This document shows positions 16,527-24,680 of a stretch of DNA of 64,000 nt, piece by piece; positions within the stretch are counted from its first letter, which is position 1; each line of letters opens with the position of its first letter. The notes below the pieces were generated by a model. That model was not told the origin of the DNA, ran no database searches, and saw nothing but the letters and a program-made list of their open reading frames with translations. The stretch is taken from NCBI GenBank assembly GCA_009773185.1, contig WPIF01000004.1, positions 62,001 through 126,000 of the forward strand, in the 5' to 3' direction. The position numbers and the translations under genes are program-made. The DNA comes from Nitrospirota bacterium. GTDB lineage: Bacteria > Nitrospirota > Thermodesulfovibrionia > Thermodesulfovibrionales > UBA1546.

Positions 16527-19241
16527 TTGGCAGAATTAAATAAAAGTTACACTCCAGAAGGCATAGAAGAAAAGTGGTATGAGATATGGGTTAGCAGAGG
16601 ATATTTCAAGCCCGAGATAAATCCCTCAGGAAAGCCGTATTCGATTGTTATCCCGCCGCCGAATGTAACAGGTTCATTGCACATGGGGCATGCCCTTAAT
16701 GTGACATTGCAGGATGTCCTGGCCAGGTGGAAGAGAATGTGCGGTTTTAAAGTGCTCTGGGTTCCGGGCACTGACCATGCCGGCATTGCGACCCAGAACG
16801 TGGTTGAGCGCCAGCTTACATCAGAGAAAATTACCAGGCAGCAGCTCGGAAGAGATGCATTCATTGAAAGGGTATGGAAATGGAAAGCTGAATACGGCGG
16901 AAGGATAATACATCAGCTCAAAAGCATGGGCGCTTCATGTGACTGGTCCAGAGAAAGGTTTACACTTGATGAGGGCCTTTCAAAGGCTGTAAAAGAAGTT
17001 TTTGTCAGGCTTTATGAGGAGGGGCTTATATACCAGGACAACAGGCTGATAAACTGGTGTCCCCGCTGCCATACAGCCTTATCAGACCTCGAGGTTGAGC
17101 ACGAAGAACTTGACGGCTCATTGACTCATATCAGATATCCGTTCTCAGACGGAAGCGGACACCTCACAGTTGCCACAACAAGGCCTGAGACCATGCTCGG
17201 CGATACAGCAGTTGCCGTAAACCCGGCAGACGAAAGGTATAAGGATTTAATAGGAAAAGCCATCTCTCTTCCTTTGACAGACAGAAAGATACCTGTAGTT
17301 TCTGACACAGCTGTTGACATGGCCTTCGGCACAGGCGCGGTCAAGGTGACCCCTGCTCATGATTTTAATGACGAGGCCATTGCAAAAAGACAGAACCCTT
17401 CGCTCCCTTTTCTGATTGTCATAGATGATAATGCAAAGATGACCCCTGAGGCCGGGCCGAAATATTCAGGGCTTGACAGGTATGAGTGCAGAAAGCGTGT
17501 TTTAATCGAACTCAGAGAGCTGAATCTCATAGAGAAAGAAGAAAAACACAGGCATGCAGTAGGGCACTGTTACAGGTGCAAGACGATGATTGAGCCGTTG
17601 CCGACACTTCAGTGGTATGTGAATGTGCAGTCTCTGGCAAAGGATGCGATGAATGTTGTGAGGGAGAAGAAGATAAAGATATCTCCCGAGTCATGGGAAA
17701 ATGCATATTTCGGGTGGATGGAAAATATAAAAGACTGGTGCATCTCACGCCAGATATGGTGGGGGCACAGGATTCCTGCATGGTACTGTCAGGAAATGCA
17801 AAATGCAAAATGCAAAATGCAAAAGGGGATTATTGTATCCCGTGAAACACCAAAGGAATGCCCTTTCTGCGGCTCTCAGAAGCTCGTACAGGATGAGGAT
17901 GTGCTTGACACATGGTTTTCATCTGCCCTCTGGCCTTTTTCAACCCTGGGCTGGCCTGAAGGCACACCCGAGCTGAAGGCATTCTATCCAACTAGTGTCC
18001 TTGTTACGGCATTTGACATACTTTTCTTCTGGGTTGCAAGGATGATAATGATGGGGCTTAAGTTTATGGGTGATGTGCCTTTCCGTCATGTATATATACA
18101 CGCAATTATCAGGGACGCATCCGGCCAGAAGATGTCCAAATCAAAGGGCAATGTAGTTGACCCGCTGGTCCTGATTGAAAAATACGGCACAGATGCATTC
18201 AGATTTACGCTTTGCGCATTTGCTGCACAGGGCAGGGACATAAAATTCTCAGAGGAAAGAGTTGAAGGATACAGGCATTTCGTAAACAAGCTCTGGAACG
18301 CGACAAGATTTATAATGATGAATATAGAGCCGGTCAGCGGTCAGCGGTCAGCTATCAGCATAAAGAGCCCGGAGAAACTTGATCTTGCAAGCAGGTGGAT
18401 ATTGAGCAGGCTGAGCGCAACTGTTGATGAAGTGAATACAGCTCTTGATGATTACAGATTTAATGACGCGGCAAACAGTATCTATCAGTTTGTATGGCAT
18501 GAGTTCTGTGACTGGTATATTGAATTATCGAAATCCGAAATCCAAAATCCAAAGTCCAGAGATGGCGTTTTATGGTGCCTGCTTCATACGCTTGAAACAT
18601 CCCTCAGGCTCCTGCACCCGTTTATGCCTTATGTGACAGAGGAGATATGGCAGAATATACCTAAGATTGGAGCAGAGGGCAGAGAGCAGAGGGCAGAGAA
18701 CAAAGAAAGCATAGTCATCTCGGATTATCCGAAATCTCTGCCGGTAGACCAGAAGGCAGAGGCAGAGATGTCTTATGTAATAGAGGCTGTAACCGGCATA
18801 CGGACTATAAAGGGCGAACTCAATATACCGCTGTCTGCCGGAGTGAAGGTATCAATAAAGACCTTTTCTGATGAGGCGGCAGGTATCCTGAAAGACAATC
18901 TGTATTACATAAGAAGGCTCTCAAGAGCAGCAGAAATAGAGATAGGCCCTGATATAGCAAAGCCAATGGATTCCGCAGCATGCGTAAGGGCTTCTATGGA
19001 AATATATATACCGCTTAAAGGACTTTTGAATATTGATACAGAAATTGACAGGCATAGTAAAGAGCTGAAAAAGGTTGATGAGGCAATGGCTTTTCTTGAC
19101 AGTAAACTTCTGAGCGAAGATTTTTTACAGAGGGCGCCTGAGGCTGTTGTAAAAAAGGAGAAGGCCAGGTATGGGGAGCTTGCAGCAAAAAAGGAAAGGA
19201 TAAAAGAGAATATTAAGAAATTGAAAGGGATGGCAGGATAA
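16527..19241 (+). CDS. valS: Valyl-tRNA synthetase
   Basis: Class I synthetase charging tRNA-Val. The HIGH motif appears as HMGH in NVTGSLHMGHALN, the KMSKS motif as KMSKSKGN, the editing domain contains TTRPETMLGDTAVAV, and a C-terminal coiled coil ends the 904-residue chain. Translation probably starts at TTG 16527, coupled to the preceding gene. Four short tandem-repeat blocks are translated in frame (17794-17824, 18331-18358, 18528-18560, 18671-18704), all in the insertion and anticodon-binding regions where loops are expected. An essential enzyme carrying four such insertions is odd. Confidence 0.97.
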   Translation: MAELNKSYTPEGIEEKWYEIWVSRGYFKPEINPSGKPYSIVIPPPNVTGSLHMGHALNVTLQDVLARWKRMCGFKVLWVPGTDHAGIATQNVVERQLTSEKITRQQLGRDAFIERVWKWKAEYGGRIIHQLKSMGASCDWSRERFTLDEGLSKAVKEVFVRLYEEGLIYQDNRLINWCPRCHTALSDLEVEHEELDGSLTHIRYPFSDGSGHLTVATTRPETMLGDTAVAVNPADERYKDLIGKAISLPLTDRKIPVVSDTAVDMAFGTGAVKVTPAHDFNDEAIAKRQNPSLPFLIVIDDNAKMTPEAGPKYSGLDRYECRKRVLIELRELNLIEKEEKHRHAVGHCYRCKTMIEPLPTLQWYVNVQSLAKDAMNVVREKKIKISPESWENAYFGWMENIKDWCISRQIWWGHRIPAWYCQEMQNAKCKMQKGIIVSRETPKECPFCGSQKLVQDEDVLDTWFSSALWPFSTLGWPEGTPELKAFYPTSVLVTAFDILFFWVARMIMMGLKFMGDVPFRHVYIHAIIRDASGQKMSKSKGNVVDPLVLIEKYGTDAFRFTLCAFAAQGRDIKFSEERVEGYRHFVNKLWNATRFIMMNIEPVSGQRSAISIKSPEKLDLASRWILSRLSATVDEVNTALDDYRFNDAANSIYQFVWHEFCDWYIELSKSEIQNPKSRDGVLWCLLHTLETSLRLLHPFMPYVTEEIWQNIPKIGAEGREQRAENKESIVISDYPKSLPVDQKAEAEMSYVIEAVTGIRTIKGELNIPLSAGVKVSIKTFSDEAAGILKDNLYYIRRLSRAAEIEIGPDIAKPMDSAACVRASMEIYIPLKGLLNIDTEIDRHSKELKKVDEAMAFLDSKLLSEDFLQRAPEAVVKKEKARYGELAAKKERIKENIKKLKGMAG
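17794..17824. repeat. In-frame heptamer array in valS (ATGCAAA x4)
   Basis: Four tandem copies of the 7-mer ATGCAAA, translated as MQNAKCKMQK between WYC and the GIIVSRE segment of ValRS. A 7-bp unit changes the reading frame with every unit gained or lost. Confidence 0.9.
18331..18358. repeat. In-frame heptamer array in valS (CGGTCAG x3)
   Basis: Three copies of CGGTCAG followed by the related CTATCAG, translated as PVSGQRSAIS in a loop of the anticodon-binding region. Confidence 0.88.
18528..18560. repeat. In-frame heptamer array in valS (AAATCCA-like)
   Basis: Four degenerate copies of a 7-mer (AAATCCG, AAATCCA, AAATCCA, AAGTCCA), translated as SKSEIQNPKSR just after WYIEL. Confidence 0.85.
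18671..18704. repeat. In-frame heptamer array in valS (GCAGAGG/GCAGAGA)
   Basis: Alternating GCAGAGG and GCAGAGA units, four in total, translated as AEGREQRAEN between the WQNIP segment and SIVISDYP. Confidence 0.87.
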
Positions 19242-19243
19242 TT

Positions 19244-20086
19244 ATGAAAATACCGCACAGCGTCAGGGAAATAATCCGCATGGCCCTTGAGGAAGATATA
19301 GGCAACGGAGACATTACAACCTCGTTCCTTATACCTGAAGACCAGGAATCAAGGGCATTGATAATGGCAAAGGGAAATTTTGTTGTTGCCGGGCTCCCGT
19401 TTGTGAAGGAAGTCTTTGCCATGATTTCTGCAGGAGCGAGATTTACTATTTTTATCAATGACGGTTTAAAGGTGACAAAAGGGGATATGATTGCCGAGGT
19501 ATATGGAAAGACAAGGGCGCTGCTTGCAGGAGAAAGGGTCGGCCTTAATATACTTCAGCGCCTTTCCGGCATTGCAACGCTTACAAATATGTTTGCGGAA
19601 AAGGTGAGCGGCCTGAATGCAAGGATTGTAGATACAAGGAAGACCACCCCGGGCCTCAGGTTCATGGAAAAATATGCTGTGAGGACAGGCGGGGGCAGCA
19701 ATCACAGGTTCGGCCTTTTTGACGGCATACTGATAAAAGATAACCACATAGAGGCTGTCGGCAGTATAACAGAGGCCCTGCGCCTGGCCAAAGAAGGGCA
19801 TCATCTTGCAAAGGTCGAGGTTGAGGTGGAAAATCTCAATGACCTCAAAGAGGCAGTGGAAGGCGGCGCTGATATTGTGATGCTTGATAACATGTCTGTT
19901 GAGAACATGAAAGAGGCTGTAAAGATTGCACGCGGCATACAAAGAAATATAATCCTTGAGGCTTCAGGGAATGTAACACTGAACAATGTCAGGGACATCG
20001 CTGAAACAGGCGTGGATCTGATATCAATAGGAGCGCTTACCCATTCAGCAACAGCAGCGGATATAAGCATGAAAATAGTGAGGTAA
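19244..20086 (+). CDS. nadC: Nicotinate-nucleotide diphosphorylase (quinolinate phosphoribosyltransferase)
   Basis: NAD synthesis enzyme that converts quinolinate and PRPP to nicotinate mononucleotide with loss of CO2. Diagnostic segments are EDIGNGDITT, ERVGLNILQRLSGIAT, the substrate-binding DTRKTTPGLR, YAVRTGGGSNHRFGL, KDNHI, VEVEVEN and DIVMLDN. The 280-residue length is standard. The ATG is two bases after the valS stop with AGGATAATT upstream, so it is probably co-transcribed with valS. nadA and nadB are not in the window. Confidence 0.96.
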   Translation: MKIPHSVREIIRMALEEDIGNGDITTSFLIPEDQESRALIMAKGNFVVAGLPFVKEVFAMISAGARFTIFINDGLKVTKGDMIAEVYGKTRALLAGERVGLNILQRLSGIATLTNMFAEKVSGLNARIVDTRKTTPGLRFMEKYAVRTGGGSNHRFGLFDGILIKDNHIEAVGSITEALRLAKEGHHLAKVEVEVENLNDLKEAVEGGADIVMLDNMSVENMKEAVKIARGIQRNIILEASGNVTLNNVRDIAETGVDLISIGALTHSATAADISMKIVR

Positions 20087-20123
20087 TGTTTCGGGCGCTT
20101 GAGAAGGGCGAAGCCTCAGGGTA

Positions 20124-21824
20124 TCAGCCTGAAGCGCTCTTTTCCAGGCTCATCATGCCTTCCCTGGCCCTTTGATGGGCCGGAGATAATTTCAGCACTG
20201 CCTCAAATGTACTTTTTGCCCTTCCCTGGAAACCAAGCCTTAGATAGATATGTCCTGCCTCTGCTATATAATCGGTATTAGCGGGCTCGATCTTCAATGC
20301 CCTCTGGACTGCCTTCTCAGCCTCTTTTAATCTGCCGAGTTTGTTGAGGGTCAACCCATAATAGTAATGATATTTCGCAATAGAGTTATGAAGATATGCT
20401 GCCTGGCCGAAAAGCTCCAATGCCTGTGTTAAGTTACGAGCTGTAAATTTGTTCATGCCTTCCCCAAATTTTTCCCTTGCAAGTTCTTCATTTGAGACTG
20501 TCCGTACGGATTTATGGGATAACTGTTTATCGTACTGCCTTCTTTTTTCAGGGTCAGACAGTGTTGTATACGCCTGCGTCACAAAAGAAAATATTGCGTT
20601 AAGTTTTGCCTTCAGGTCGTCAGATTCAAGATTGAAATGCATGTCAGGATGAAATTCTTTTGCAACTTTATAATATGCCTTTTTAATCTCATCATGTGCT
20701 GCCCATTCCTTAACACCAAAAACTCCGTAATAACCGAGCCTCTCGTAGCTGTTATACATATTCTCTATCCTGTCTATGACCTCCTGCGGCACACTCACAT
20801 CCGGCTTTTCAATTATTTCTTCAGGAGATATTTCTGCAACACCCTCTTCCTTGCCCTCCGACACATCAATTATTCTGGTGTTTAAAAGCGCATAAATAGT
20901 CTTAAGAGTTTCGAATGCATTAAAGCGGGAAAGCAAAAGCATGTCTTTGATTGAGGTCTTGCCTGTTATATAAGAGAGTATTTCCTTGGCTGTTTCATCT
21001 AATGTTATTGACTGGAACAGGTTTAAGGGGTCCGGAGAAAAGACGAGGGTCGCATCCATAAGTGCATTGAGATAATCTTTGGCCTTTTGAATATCGCTGT
21101 TTATCTTTATTCCCCTGTAGATAAGATTTGCAGCAGAGAGCTTAAGTATTATTACCTCATCAGTAGGAAGCGGGCCTTCATTGAACTCAAAAATTCCATC
21201 TTCAAGGCCAAAAAGGCTTATGATTATTTCTTCAACCTGATGTTTTACTGCATGGATAAGCTCCTGCGGCCTGAGATAACCGAGTTCAACAAGTGCAGTG
21301 CCCTGCCTTTTGCCTGTTTTTTTTAAGACCTCTACAGAATGGTTATATTGTTCAAGATTTATCTTTTTTTCTCTGAGAAGAATATCGCCGAGCCTGTCAG
21401 CCTCCTGGTTCGATGCTGAAAATATCATATCCCCGTCTTTGGTATAGACTTTTTTCAGGATCGAGCCGCTTTTTATCCCGAGAATGCCTGTAATCTTGCT
21501 CCGTTGAAGTCCCATAAGAATATCCGCAAGCATATGGTGTCTCAAAGAACCCTTTACAGGGCCTGTCATTTTTAGCCCGGCCCTTGTGTGTGTTTTTGAT
21601 TTTTTTAACCAGACTACCTTCCCCTTTGTATGAATGGCAGTATCCTTGATATTGAGGTCAAGAATTGTTCCCTCAGCAATAGGCGGAGAATCTTCTATGA
21701 TAAGGTTAACGCCATCGGCAGAATAATCAACTGTCTCTGCCCCGAAGGACTTTCCCCCGAGCAAAAGACTGAACTTCGAGTGTTTCTTATATCTCCTGAA
21801 ATGTCTTTTTTCCTTGTTAGTCAT
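20124..21824 (-). CDS. PilZ-PATAN(DUF4388)-DnaJ-TPR fusion protein
   Basis: A multi-domain cytoplasmic protein of about 566 residues. An N-terminal PilZ domain (about 5-95) has a basic RHFRRYKKH start and DYSADGVNL, the usual c-di-GMP contacts. Next comes a DUF4388/PATAN region (about 100-290, LADILMGLQRSKITGILGIKSG). A J-domain (about 370-440) carries the HPD motif in KEFHPDMHF and YDKQL. C-terminal TPRs follow (ALELFGQAAYLHNSIAKYHYYYGLTL). The layout suggests a c-di-GMP-responsive adaptor that may recruit DnaK-type chaperones. The start at 21824 is chosen for GGAG seven bases upstream. Partners are unknown. Confidence 0.82.
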   Translation of the reverse strand: MTNKEKRHFRRYKKHSKFSLLLGGKSFGAETVDYSADGVNLIIEDSPPIAEGTILDLNIKDTAIHTKGKVVWLKKSKTHTRAGLKMTGPVKGSLRHHMLADILMGLQRSKITGILGIKSGSILKKVYTKDGDMIFSASNQEADRLGDILLREKKINLEQYNHSVEVLKKTGKRQGTALVELGYLRPQELIHAVKHQVEEIIISLFGLEDGIFEFNEGPLPTDEVIILKLSAANLIYRGIKINSDIQKAKDYLNALMDATLVFSPDPLNLFQSITLDETAKEILSYITGKTSIKDMLLLSRFNAFETLKTIYALLNTRIIDVSEGKEEGVAEISPEEIIEKPDVSVPQEVIDRIENMYNSYERLGYYGVFGVKEWAAHDEIKKAYYKVAKEFHPDMHFNLESDDLKAKLNAIFSFVTQAYTTLSDPEKRRQYDKQLSHKSVRTVSNEELAREKFGEGMNKFTARNLTQALELFGQAAYLHNSIAKYHYYYGLTLNKLGRLKEAEKAVQRALKIEPANTDYIAEAGHIYLRLGFQGRAKSTFEAVLKLSPAHQRAREGMMSLEKSASG

Positions 21825-21836
21825 TATAATCTCCAT

Positions 21837-22100
21837 TATTTTACCCCTTCTTCCCCTCGCATATCAACCGCTGCTACAGGAATGCCCCGTAGATGTACTC
21901 GCATTAAACTTCCCATCTTGCTTGTTTCTCGTAGGGCAGCGTAGAGTCGCCGAGGCGACCGCGTTTGCCTGCTTGCTGGCTTTCCAGCTTTGAGCTTTGA
22001 ATCAGCCCGGACTTGATTTAGGTTCATGGTTAGTGGACAATATGAGGGAACAAAAATACCTGGCAGACAGGAAATTCAGGACATAATGCAGGAGAGACAT
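21837..22100. other. Divergent intergenic region with dispersed repeat fragments
   Basis: About 260 bases between two divergent genes. It contains a CGCATTAAACTT-type repeat (about 21900) also seen near 26770. It also has a GTCGCC/GGCGAC-rich palindromic segment (about 21944-21962) related to repeats at 30.3 kb. No convincing ORF or RNA gene. Confidence 0.55.
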
Positions 22101-23741
22101 ATGGAGAGCAGGCATAAGCGGATACTGATAAACGCAAGCTACCCTGAAGAAAAAAGGGTCGCGATTGCAGAGGGGGAGACCCTTGTTGATTTCTACGTGG
22201 AACTATCGGAGAAGGAGCATCTCAAGGGAAATATTTACAAGGGCATCGTTATCAGGATTGAGCCGGGCCTCCAGGCGGCCTTTGTAGATTTCGGCCAGAA
22301 AAAACACGGCTTCCTTCAGTTCAGGGAGATAAGCCGTGAATACTTCAAGGAGCAAAAGGAAGGGCGGCAGGGGGCGCGGATACAGGATGTTATTGAAAAG
22401 GGTCAGAAGATTATCGTGCAGGTCGAGAAGGACGCGCGTGACACAAAGGGCGCGAGCCTGACCAGTTTTATCTCGCTTCCGGGAAGGTACATAGTTATGC
22501 TGCCGGGGCAGGAGCGGGTTGGCATTTCAAGAAAGATAGAAGCGCTCGAGGACCGCGAGAGGCTGAAGGAGATATTTAAATCCCTGAAGCTTCCGAAACA
22601 TACCGGGTTTATACTCCGCACCGCGTGCAGCGAGCGGACAGGAGAGGAGCTGAACAACGACCTCAAGTATCTGACAAAGCTCTGGGACAGGATACAGGCC
22701 GAGGCAAAAAAGGCCCCTGCGCCTGCGCTTATATACAGGGAGCACGATATCGCGCTCCGCACGGTCAGGGACTACCTCACTTCAGACGTGAGCGAGGTGC
22801 TCATTGACGACCCTGCGACGTTCAAAAAGACAAAGGATTTTCTGCGTAAGGCAGCGCCGTGGCTGAAAACGAGCATCCGCCTCTACAGCGGGAAGAAACC
22901 GATTTTTTACCTTCACGATCTTGAAGGACAGATAGCAAATCTCAGCGAGCGATATGTCCGCCTTCCTTCAAAGGGCTACTTTGTGATAGACAAGACCGAG
23001 GCGCTCACCGCAATCGATGTCAACTCAGGCAGAAGCAGGAAAGAAGAACATATCGAAGGAACCGCTCTCAGGACCAACCTTGAGGCAGCGGATGAGATAG
23101 CGCGCCATCTAAGGCTCAGAGATATCGGCGGTCTTATTGTAATAGATTTTATTGACATGGAGTCATCAAAGAACCGGAGGGAACTGGAGGACAGGCTGGA
23201 AGAGGCGATGACCTCCGACAAGGCCCATTTCGAGCTGACAGGGATATCTAAGTTCGGTCTTATCGAGATGACGCGCGAGCGCCTGCGCCCTGCGTTTGCC
23301 CAGGCCGTGAGCCGTGTGTGCGAAACCTGCGAGGGCACAGGGGTCATAAAATCAGATGAATCAATCGCGATAGCTGCGCTGAAGAATATCCAGGCACGCG
23401 CTGCCAAAGGAGACTGTGATTCCATTTCGTGCGATATGCCTGTCGGAAGCATGAACTATCTTATCAACACAAAGAGAGAAGACCTGCTGAGGATAGAGAA
23501 GGACTTTGGCATCCCGGTTAAGCTTCGCGCGGACAATAGCCTGTCAGGCAGGTTCCTGCTTAAGGCTGTCGAGAAAAAGACTGAGGCTGTGCAGGAGACA
23601 GGCATTGTTTCCGGTGAGGGCGGCATTCAGGGTTCAGCGGCAGCGGCATCAGGGCAGGCCATGCCGGAAGGGCAGGGCGGTCAGAGAAGAAAAAGAAGAA
23701 GGCGCAGGAAGAAAAAAAGTCCTGAAGAAATAAGCGGATGA
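22101..23741 (+). CDS. rng: Ribonuclease E/G family endoribonuclease (RNase G)
   Basis: Single-strand RNA endonuclease for rRNA/mRNA processing. The 546-residue protein begins with the family N-terminus (RILINASYPEEKRVAI), an S1 RNA-binding domain (about 40-120, GNIYKGIVIRIEPGLQAAFVDFG) and a 5'-sensor. The DNase-I-like catalytic part has AIDVNSGRS and the aspartates of IVIDFIDM. The zinc-link cysteines are CETCEGTG. The C-terminus is a short, very basic RRKRRRRRKKK tail, unlike the long degradosome scaffold of E. coli RNase E. ATG 22101 is selected because GGAG lies six bases upstream; the frame is open to 22026. Confidence 0.94.
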   Translation: MESRHKRILINASYPEEKRVAIAEGETLVDFYVELSEKEHLKGNIYKGIVIRIEPGLQAAFVDFGQKKHGFLQFREISREYFKEQKEGRQGARIQDVIEKGQKIIVQVEKDARDTKGASLTSFISLPGRYIVMLPGQERVGISRKIEALEDRERLKEIFKSLKLPKHTGFILRTACSERTGEELNNDLKYLTKLWDRIQAEAKKAPAPALIYREHDIALRTVRDYLTSDVSEVLIDDPATFKKTKDFLRKAAPWLKTSIRLYSGKKPIFYLHDLEGQIANLSERYVRLPSKGYFVIDKTEALTAIDVNSGRSRKEEHIEGTALRTNLEAADEIARHLRLRDIGGLIVIDFIDMESSKNRRELEDRLEEAMTSDKAHFELTGISKFGLIEMTRERLRPAFAQAVSRVCETCEGTGVIKSDESIAIAALKNIQARAAKGDCDSISCDMPVGSMNYLINTKREDLLRIEKDFGIPVKLRADNSLSGRFLLKAVEKKTEAVQETGIVSGEGGIQGSAAAASGQAMPEGQGGQRRKRRRRRKKKSPEEISG

Positions 23742-23751
23742 TGCCTGCAAG

Positions 23752-24150
23752 ATGAAGTGGAAAACAATAAACCTGCCAACACGCCTTTACCTCATCAGCG
23801 CTATTATCCTGCTGGTTGGCCTGAGCAGCTCCATCTGGATTTATCTTGTAGCCGGGGATGATTCTGAAAGCGTTTTGGGTTATGAAATAGTAGGTGGAAA
23901 TGCGTATCTCGTTTCGCCTGAAAATTCCAAGAAGTATGTACATGATTTAAAACTCATTGGTGGAAGTGCGGCTGTGGTTGCGGACCAGTTCAGCCGCTGG
24001 TTTATCGGGCTGTGGCACGGGAAATCACTCGCATTCACAGTAGGCTGCATTGCCGGCTTTATATCCCTTGGGTTTTTCTTTGCTGCCAGAATCGCACTGG
24101 CCCACTTAAAATCCGGCGCCCATGATGAAAATAAACGGGCCGGGAGTTAG
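23752..24150 (+). CDS. Small membrane protein of unknown function
   Basis: A 132-residue protein with two predicted transmembrane helices (about 11-34, LYLISAIILLVGLSSSIWIY; about 95-117, FTVGCIAGFISLGFFFAARI). A 55-residue loop lies between them, probably periplasmic. I do not recognise the family. It starts ten bases after rng and is likely in the same transcript. Confidence 0.6.
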   Translation: MKWKTINLPTRLYLISAIILLVGLSSSIWIYLVAGDDSESVLGYEIVGGNAYLVSPENSKKYVHDLKLIGGSAAVVADQFSRWFIGLWHGKSLAFTVGCIAGFISLGFFFAARIALAHLKSGAHDENKRAGS

Positions 24151-24177
24151 ACTTGAAGTTTTTGCATTTATCTTTTG

Positions 24178-24206
24178 TTGCTTTTCCTTTTCGGATTTGA
24201 TGTAAT
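24178..24206 (+). promoter_or_regulatory. Promoter predicting a leaderless PilZ-gene transcript
   Basis: TTGCTT at 24178-24183, a 17-base spacer, and TGTAAT at 24201-24206. The ATG begins at 24213, six bases after the -10 box, and no Shine-Dalgarno is present. Confidence 0.55.
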
Positions 24207-24212
24207 ATCCTT

Positions 24213-24614
24213 ATGCTAGTTCAGTACGAGGACGAGTCCCAGGCCAACCGCAAACATCAGAGATATCCGATTTCTGCAACGGCGTTGATAACGATTAAAA
24301 ATAAGGATAACTCTTCAATTGATACTTTGGTTGCAAATATTTCCAAGCCGGGGTTAGGGCTCTATTCATATGTCTCGGTTCCGGATGGAACGCCTGTATC
24401 CATAGAACTCTCTTTTATCGGGATAAAAGGGCTTGAAAAGGACACTATCGAAGGGAAGATAATACACTCGTCAAAACTGGGCAGCCTTTATTATGTCGGT
24501 GTTTTATTCGATGAGGAAATAAATGCCGCGGCACAGCCCTTGTTATACGGACACTTCTGGAAAATAGTTGAGCTGGAAAAAATAATCTTCTTTAAGCGAA
24601 TGCCGGTTGATTGA
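24213..24614 (+). CDS. PilZ-domain protein (c-di-GMP receptor candidate)
   Basis: A 133-residue single-domain PilZ protein. The c-di-GMP-binding RxxxR lies in NRKHQRYPI and the second motif in ANISKPGLGLY ((D/N)xSxxG). The remainder is the six-stranded barrel ending in YYVGVLFDEE. Single-domain PilZ proteins act as adaptors for motility, pili or exopolysaccharide. A c-di-GMP cyclase/phosphodiesterase lies immediately downstream on the opposite strand. Confidence 0.87.
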   Translation: MLVQYEDESQANRKHQRYPISATALITIKNKDNSSIDTLVANISKPGLGLYSYVSVPDGTPVSIELSFIGIKGLEKDTIEGKIIHSSKLGSLYYVGVLFDEEINAAAQPLLYGHFWKIVELEKIIFFKRMPVD

Positions 24615-24680
24615 AAGCTTTCTTATTTTAGAATCTTAATTTTGTGAATTTAAGAACAGGCGAGCATTGCTAACGCCAGC

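Noticed and set aside
17794-18704. Tandem repeats considered as a CRISPR array
   Set aside because: Units are 7-8 bp, contiguous without spacers, different at each site and inside coding sequence.
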